From Helicobacter_F equorum (GTDB lineage Bacteria; Campylobacterota; Campylobacteria; Campylobacterales; Helicobacteraceae), in contig NZ_JBHRZM010000010.1 of the NCBI RefSeq assembly GCF_042649585.1, positions 1 through 6,456 on the forward strand: a DNA stretch of 6,456 nucleotides, in the 5' to 3' direction. This document shows positions 1 through 6,456 of this stretch, piece by piece. Numbering within the stretch: the stretch's first letter is position 1; every line of letters starts with the position of its first letter. The notes beneath the pieces were generated by a model. It was not told the DNA's origin. It made no database searches and was given only the letters and a program-made list of their open reading frames with translations. A program made the position numbers and the translations under genes.

Positions 1-98
1 TAGCTTATGTAATTACTACTCAATGTAACATAACATATTCTAATGTCTTTTAGCAATCATTGTTTTGCGGTGTTCTTTTTACTTAAAATACTTTAATC
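1..98. other. AT-rich upstream flank, no supported gene
   Basis: This stretch is very AT-rich and has no convincing gene on either strand. One + strand frame is open from position 3 to a TAG stop at 51-53, about 16 codons. That could be the tail of an upstream gene, but it is too short and compositionally ordinary to support. The stretch probably holds the upstream part of the rRNA promoter region. Confidence 0.5.
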
Positions 99-112
99 TA
101 TAATATAAATGC
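76..112 (+). promoter_or_regulatory. Candidate rRNA operon promoter (-10 TATAAT)
   Basis: A perfect TATAAT lies at 99-104, followed by a second AT-rich hexamer-like stretch, which would place transcription start near 111-113. A poor -35-like TTTTAC at 77-82 is 16 bp upstream. In Helicobacter the main sigma factor (sigma-80) is known to rely on the -10 box and AT-rich periodicity rather than a conserved -35, so the weak -35 is not an objection. It is the best promoter-like site before 16S and leaves a leader of about 340 nt. AT-rich DNA gives TATAAT by chance, and other sites such as TAAGAT at 133-138 cannot be excluded. Confidence 0.45.
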
Positions 113-174
113 TTTAAAATCTCTATATCGTTTAAGATACATAGGGTCTTTAGAGTTATTTAGAAATATGGAAG

Positions 175-219
175 CAAGATTTTGGTAATGATCTTTGACA
201 TCTAAGCAAGAAATAAAAG
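175..219 (+). other. 16S processing stem, left arm
   Basis: This arm is complementary to the spacer after 16S (2005-2049). The core, 202-214 (CTAAGCAAGAAAT), pairs perfectly over 13 bp with 2011-2023. Going outward, 189-201 pairs with 2024-2036 with one G-U pair and two mismatches. CAAGAT at 175-180 then pairs with ATCTTG at 2044-2049 after an internal loop. Going inward, AAAAG at 215-219 pairs with CTTTT at 2005-2009 past one bulged C. A long duplex enclosing 16S is the usual RNase III substrate for releasing pre-16S. The pairing is seen directly; the enzyme is inferred. Confidence 0.75.
189..200 (+). promoter_or_regulatory. boxA-like antitermination element (candidate)
   Basis: TGATCTTTGACA matches the E. 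coli rRNA boxA TGCTCTTTAACA at 10 of 12 positions. BoxA in the leader RNA is bound by NusB/S10 and supports rRNA antitermination. Location in the leader upstream of 16S fits. It lies inside the left arm of the 16S processing stem, so the resemblance could come from stem pairing constraints instead. In E. coli boxA sits upstream of the stem. No clear boxB or boxC was recognised. Confidence 0.35.
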
Positions 220-451
220 ATAAACATTGTATCTTCTGGCAATATGCTAGATTCGTTACAATATTAATTCTTTTGTTTCTTAGTTACTATTTTCTCATTT
301 GTATATGACTTTGAGCTTATGCTCTGATACTACAGAGTATAAGATGTAAAAAAGTCTTTGTGATTTAGAGCTAAGAGATACAAGGACAAACTACCAAACA
401 AAAAAGATTAGAATCTTTGGATCATACTGGATTCATAGTGTCCTATATATT

Positions 452-1947
<1,496 letters not shown>

Positions 1948-2066
1948 CTAGAGATATGTTTACTTACTTTATTGGAAGTAGACCATTAAAGATATAGTGT
2001 GAAACTTTTCATTTCTTGCTTAGTTTTCAGAGATCAAATAAGGATCTTGTTTGGTATACTTACGAG
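1948..2066 (+). other. 16S to tRNA-Ile spacer
   Basis: This 119-nt AT-rich transcribed spacer has no gene. It carries the right arm of the 16S processing stem (2005-2049). TTGTTTGGTA at 2047-2056 could alternatively pair with the leader at 392-401. It ends directly at the tRNA-Ile acceptor stem. Confidence 0.8.
2005..2049 (+). other. 16S processing stem, right arm
   Basis: ATTTCTTGCTTAG at 2011-2023 is the exact reverse complement of 202-214 in the leader, and pairing continues on both sides. It lies about 60 nt past the 16S 3' end. Together with the left arm it closes a loop holding all of 16S, as expected for pre-16S release by an RNase III-type cut. Confidence 0.75.
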
Positions 2067-2143
<77 letters not shown>

Positions 2144-2147
2144 TAAT

Positions 2148-2223
2148 GGGGAATTAGCTCAGCTGGGAGAGCGCCTGCTTTGCACGCAGGAGGTCAGCGG
2201 TTCGATCCCGCTATTCTCCACCA
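2148..2223 (+). tRNA. alaT: tRNA-Ala (UGC)
   Basis: This is a complete 76-nt tRNA with an encoded CCA, 4 nt after tRNA-Ile. The acceptor stem GGGGAAT (2148-2154) pairs with ATTCTCC (2213-2219) and contains the G3-U70 pair, the well-established alanine identity element for alanyl-tRNA synthetase. The anticodon stem CCTGC/GCAGG closes the loop TTTGCAC, giving anticodon UGC at 2181-2183, which reads GCN codons. The T loop is TTCGATC. It is co-transcribed with the rRNAs. The Ile-Ala order is the common bacterial one. The symbol follows E. coli usage. Confidence 0.97.
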
Positions 2224-2287
2224 TATGATAAATGATTTTGTAAGATGTGTGTTGATGGTGGTAGTAGCGAATATGTTATAGTAGGGT

Positions 2288-2315
2288 ATATATCATATAT
2301 TAATTCTTGATATAT
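2288..2315. repeat. AT-only inverted repeat in the spacer
   Basis: ATATATCA at 2288-2295 and TGATATAT at 2308-2315 are exact reverse complements separated by 12 nt. As RNA this is an 8-bp hairpin made mostly of A-U pairs, so it is weak. It may be a small fold in the precursor or chance in AT-rich DNA. Confidence 0.4.
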
Positions 2316-2355
2316 GAATATAGGCGCCATATTAAAAAAAGAGCGTTGAGTATTT

Positions 2356-2388
2356 TCTTAAGTTTGAAGTCTCATAAAAGTCTTAAGA
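2356..2388. repeat. TCTTAAG/CTTAAGA inverted repeat in the spacer
   Basis: TCTTAAG at 2356-2362 and CTTAAGA at 2382-2388 form a 7-bp inverted repeat with a 19-nt loop. There is no T-run behind it, so it is not a terminator. Its function is unknown and it may be a minor hairpin in the pre-rRNA. Confidence 0.35.
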
Positions 2389-2392
2389 GCAA

Positions 2393-2413
2393 GATAAGGT
2401 TTTTATGAGGTTT
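2393..2413 (+). repeat. Imperfect direct repeat flanking 23S, copy 1
   Basis: GATAAGGT at 2393-2400 followed by TTTTATGAGGTTT matches the copy at 5551-5573, which reads GACAAGGT, two extra bases, then ATTTATGAGGTTT. The shared exact core is the 12-mer TTTATGAGGTTT (2402-2413). The copies lie outside the 23S processing stem on each side. Function is unknown; a processing or antitermination signal, or an old duplication, would fit. Confidence 0.6.
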
Positions 2414-2538
2414 CTTATTGCTGTGTATTGCAGTAGTGTAATACATAATGATAGAGATCGTGTTATTTTACATTGTATTGTTAATAGCCTAAGTAAATTA
2501 AAGACTACAATCAATGCTTTGTTGTTGTATGTTGGACA

Positions 2539-2585
2539 TACATTCAATAAGGCAGTGACTTTAGGATACACATTAAGTTTAAGGC
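2539..2585 (+). other. 23S processing stem, left arm
   Basis: This arm pairs with 5465-5511 after 23S. 2539-2558 pairs with 5492-5511 over 20 bp with a single G-U. 2559-2570 pairs with 5478-5489 over 12 bp with a single G-U, past a 2-nt bulge. AAGTTTAAG at 2575-2583 pairs with 5470-5478, where base 5478 can serve only one of the two helices. The stem leads into terminal helix 1 of 23S. This is a typical RNase III-type precursor duplex, and its length and near-perfection make it very secure. Confidence 0.88.
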
Positions 2586-5464
<2,879 letters not shown>

Positions 5465-5511
5465 TTTATCTTAAACTTGTATTCTAAAGATTCACTGCCT
5501 TATTGAGTGTA
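5465..5511 (+). other. 23S processing stem, right arm
   Basis: CTTAAACTT (5470-5478), TGTATTCTAAAG (5478-5489) and 5492-5511 pair with the left arm before 23S. The right arm starts just past the mature 3' end, and the T-rich stretch at 5462-5467 forms an internal loop. It closes the loop containing 23S for release from the precursor. Confidence 0.88.
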
Positions 5512-5550
5512 GGTATTATATTTAGGTTATTAATGGAAAATGGAAATAAG

Positions 5551-5573
5551 GACAAGGTATATTTATGAGGTTT
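5551..5573 (+). repeat. Imperfect direct repeat flanking 23S, copy 2
   Basis: GACAAGGT at 5551-5558, AT, then ATTTATGAGGTTT at 5561-5573. It matches copy 1 at 2393-2413 with one substitution in the first block, a 2-nt insertion and one further substitution. It sits about 40 nt past the 23S stem and about 35 nt before 5S. Confidence 0.6.
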
Positions 5574-5577
5574 ATTT

Positions 5578-5600
5578 GTAAGAAACAAGCTTGTTTTTAC
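5578..5600. repeat. Palindrome just upstream of 5S
   Basis: AAACAAGCTTGTTT at 5583-5596 is a perfect 14-base palindrome. As RNA it can extend to a weak hairpin from 5578 to 5600 with one G-U and one bulged A. It lies 8 nt before the 5S start, so it may help define the 5S processing site. It is not GC-rich enough to be a convincing terminator. Confidence 0.45.
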
Positions 5601-5607
5601 TTCCCTT

Positions 5608-5725
5608 TTCCTTGTGTTTATAGAGAGGAGGCAACACCCAGCTCCATTCCGAACCTGGCAGTTAAGCTCCTCTTCGCTGATGATACTGCACCTTTCAGGT
5701 GTGGGAATGTAGGTCGATGCAGGGA
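5608..5725 (+). rRNA. rrf: 5S ribosomal RNA
   Basis: This is a complete 5S rRNA of about 118 nt. The core TAGAGAGGAGGCAACACCCA and TTCCGAACCTGGCAGTTAAG align with E. coli 5S and closely resemble Helicobacter 5S. Terminal helix I is CCTTGTGT (5610-5617) paired with ATGCAGGG (5717-5724), with an extra T5609-A5725 pair. The loop motif CCGAAC (5648-5653) is present. The outer CCCT (5603-5606) can pair with AGGG after the gene, giving a precursor extension. It is the last RNA of the operon. The ends are placed by alignment and helix I and may be off by 1 to 3 nt. Confidence 0.95.
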
Positions 5726-5747
5726 TAGGGGAAATATCCTCTTTTTA
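5722..5747 (+). terminator. Candidate operon terminator after 5S
   Basis: GGATA (5723-5727) pairs with TATCC (5735-5739) around a 7-nt loop, and CTTTTT (5741-5746) follows. More T-runs follow at 5752-5756 and 5767-5771. The 5' side overlaps the 5S helix I strand, so the hairpin would form at the cost of the 5S end, which makes it weak. The position right behind the last RNA gene is right. The real terminator may instead be Rho-dependent or use the later T-rich stretches. Confidence 0.4.
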
Positions 5748-5760
5748 CTTCTTTTTAGAC

Positions 5761-5902
5761 TTCTTGTTTTTATAGGTTTAATATATCAGATTGTTGTTTA
5801 GGTGATGTAGTGTTGTTGTGCTATATATGTAGGTATTTTTTCTTGTTATGTTGTGATAGATTCTGTTGTAGTGTTTTAGAGTGTTTAAGAAGAGGTGTAG
5901 GT
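5761..5902. other. AT/TG-rich stretch after the operon, no gene
   Basis: This T- and TG-rich region lies between the operon and the decayed gene. The + strand frame in phase with the pseudogene is open back to about 5798, but the peptide is a low-complexity run of Cys, Leu and Phe with no good start or ribosome binding site. It might be a decayed 5' end with a hydrophobic signal peptide, which I cannot show. Confidence 0.35.
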
Positions 5903-6249
5903 ATGATGGATAGAGCTAATAGATTTGTGTAAAATGTAGCTTTCTATGTTTCAGGTGGAAGTGTTGCTAAGCTTGGCATAAATATGGGGCTTGTATCTTC
6001 TGGCAGTAATTTTGATTAACAAAGATGTGATAGTGAAAGTAATGTGGTGGTTGGGTTTGTTGAGGGAGGTGGTTTCAAACTTTTATCCTTTTAAACAAAC
6101 TTCTACGCTTGCTATAGGGCATAGTGGAGAGATAGCTTTAGCATACCTCTCAAAACCTAGCTTCTTTAAGTAATGTTTCCAATATAGGTAAATCACAAGG
6201 GCTTGATATACTAAGAAAAGAATTTGGCACTGCAGATACTAAGGTGTAA
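5903..6249 (+). pseudogene. Decayed protein gene, possibly an outer-membrane protein
   Basis: From ATG at 5903 one frame reads MMDRANRFV, a stop (5930-5932), then NVAFYVSGGSVAKLGINMGL and VSSGSNFD, a stop (6017-6019), then SESNVVVGFVEGGGFKLLSF. Further in-frame stops lie at 6092, 6122, 6158 and 6167, with protein-like segments between them such as SFSIPLKT. From about 6148 a different frame takes over (NLASLSNVSNIGKSQGLDIL, RKEFGTADTKV) and ends at TAA 6247-6249. Alternating Gly/Ser/Val strands with aromatic residues resemble beta-barrel outer-membrane proteins, a large family set in Helicobacter, but I did not recognise a specific member. The order of segments suggests a gene broken by point mutations and at least one frameshift. 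Non-coding sequence that only looks protein-like remains possible. Confidence 0.4.
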
Positions 6250-6369
6250 ATGTATAATGCAGGATTGGTGTTTATGGGATTATGCAAGAGCTATAATTGT
6301 AGCAGCAATAGAATCATAATTAGACTTACAACATAACTTTATGTTAATAAAGTTTAGATTCTGTATAGC
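6250..6369. other. Intergenic, AT-rich
   Basis: This lies between the decayed + strand gene and the minus-strand gene end. It contains a 7-bp inverted repeat, AACATAA (6330-6336) and TTATGTT (6339-6345), with a 2-nt spacer. That is AT-rich and lacks a clear T-run on either strand, so it is a poor terminator candidate between the converging genes. A few codons following 6250 (MYNAGLVFMG) may be more of the decayed gene. Confidence 0.4.
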
Positions 6370-6456
6370 CTAAGGTATCAAGCCTTCTTGTTGCATATGC
6401 TCTAGTAGCTTGATAAAAGCCTGTGTGCGCAAAATCGCTCCCTCTTGATTTAGATG
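6370..6456 (-). CDS. C-terminal end of an unidentified protein (partial)
   Basis: Read on the minus strand from the window edge, the frame is open for 28 codons and ends in TAG (6370-6372). The peptide contains EGAILRTQAF and FIKLLEHMQQEGLIP. It has the amphipathic, charged composition of a real protein tail, probably helical, and no low-complexity bias. The family was not recognised from so short a piece; the rest lies beyond the window. The gene converges on the rRNA operon and the decayed gene. A chance open frame of this length cannot be fully excluded. Confidence 0.6.
   Translation of the reverse strand, partial: HLNQEGAILRTQAFIKLLEHMQQEGLIP

Larger units (their letters stand above)
113..451 (+). 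other. Transcribed rRNA leader, no gene
   Basis: This is the inferred 5' leader of the precursor RNA, between the candidate promoter and the 16S 5' end. No open reading frame of interest is present. It contains the left arm of the 16S processing stem (175-219) and a boxA-like element. It also has a second short complement to the 16S-tRNA spacer: TACCAAACAA at 392-401 can pair over 10 bp with 2047-2056. That pairing would compete with the outer end of the main stem, so it may be an alternative fold or chance. Confidence 0.5.
2224..2585 (+). other. tRNA-Ala to 23S spacer, no protein gene
   Basis: This 362-nt AT-rich transcribed spacer holds two AT-only inverted repeats (2288-2315 and 2356-2388), one copy of an imperfect repeat that recurs after 23S (2393-2413), and the left arm of the 23S processing stem (2539-2585). 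Two overlapping open frames on opposite strands near 2383-2590 run into the stem and the 23S 5' end. They look like nothing known and are best read as chance. No convincing separate promoter for 23S was found. Confidence 0.75.

Noticed and set aside
2224..2585. A separate promoter for 23S-5S in the spacer
   Set aside because: AT-rich hexamers are present, but none stands out, and the long stem and tRNA linkage favour a single transcript.
5565..5801. Plus-strand open frame of 78 codons
   Set aside because: It covers the complete 5S gene, so it is a shadow.
5991..6173. Plus-strand open frame of 60 codons
   Set aside because: It is out of frame with the more protein-like but interrupted frame over the same bases. 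Part of its end (SGEIALAYLSKPSFFK) looks plausible and could be the true frame after a frameshift, but it is not an intact gene.
6330..6345. AACATAA/TTATGTT inverted repeat as a bidirectional terminator
   Set aside because: The stem is AT-only with a 2-nt loop and there is no T-run.

Overview
The window is a complete ribosomal RNA operon on the + strand, in the order 16S - tRNA-Ile(GAU) - tRNA-Ala(UGC) - 23S - 5S, set in AT-rich flanking DNA. The 16S gene has strong epsilonproteobacterial features: a short V1 hairpin, a truncated helix 17, 'AATAGACGGGGACCCGCAC' in the 900 region, and AGA at the site equivalent to E. coli 965-967. From recall its sequence most resembles the enterohepatic Helicobacter group (H. 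bilis/H. cinaedi type). The genus is fairly secure; the species is not determined.

Layout. Positions 1 to about 98 are AT-rich flank with no supported gene. A probable promoter (-10 TATAAT at 99-104) starts a leader of about 340 nt. The leader carries the left arm of the 16S processing stem, and a boxA-like element lies inside that arm. 16S occupies about 452-1947. A 119-nt spacer with the right arm of the stem leads to the two tRNAs, which both encode their CCA ends and are 4 nt apart. A 362-nt AT-rich spacer follows and ends in the left arm of a long 23S processing stem. 23S (about 2586-5464) is followed by the right arm, a 144-nt spacer and 5S (about 5608-5725). A weak hairpin with a T-run follows 5S.

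All the RNAs point the same way and appear to be made as one precursor. The two long stems that loop out 16S and 23S fit RNase III-type release, and the tRNAs would be released by the tRNA-maturing enzymes.

Downstream of the operon, about 5903-6249 looks like a decayed protein gene: one frame gives protein-like sequence rich in Gly, Ser and Val, broken by several stops and a frameshift. The last 87 bases hold the C-terminal end of a minus-strand gene that continues outside the window. The other open frames inside the rRNA genes and spacers are shadows, not genes.

I do not see a previously undescribed system. The observations most worth a second look are the two processing stems, an imperfect repeat of about 21-23 nt on both sides of 23S, and the decayed gene downstream.
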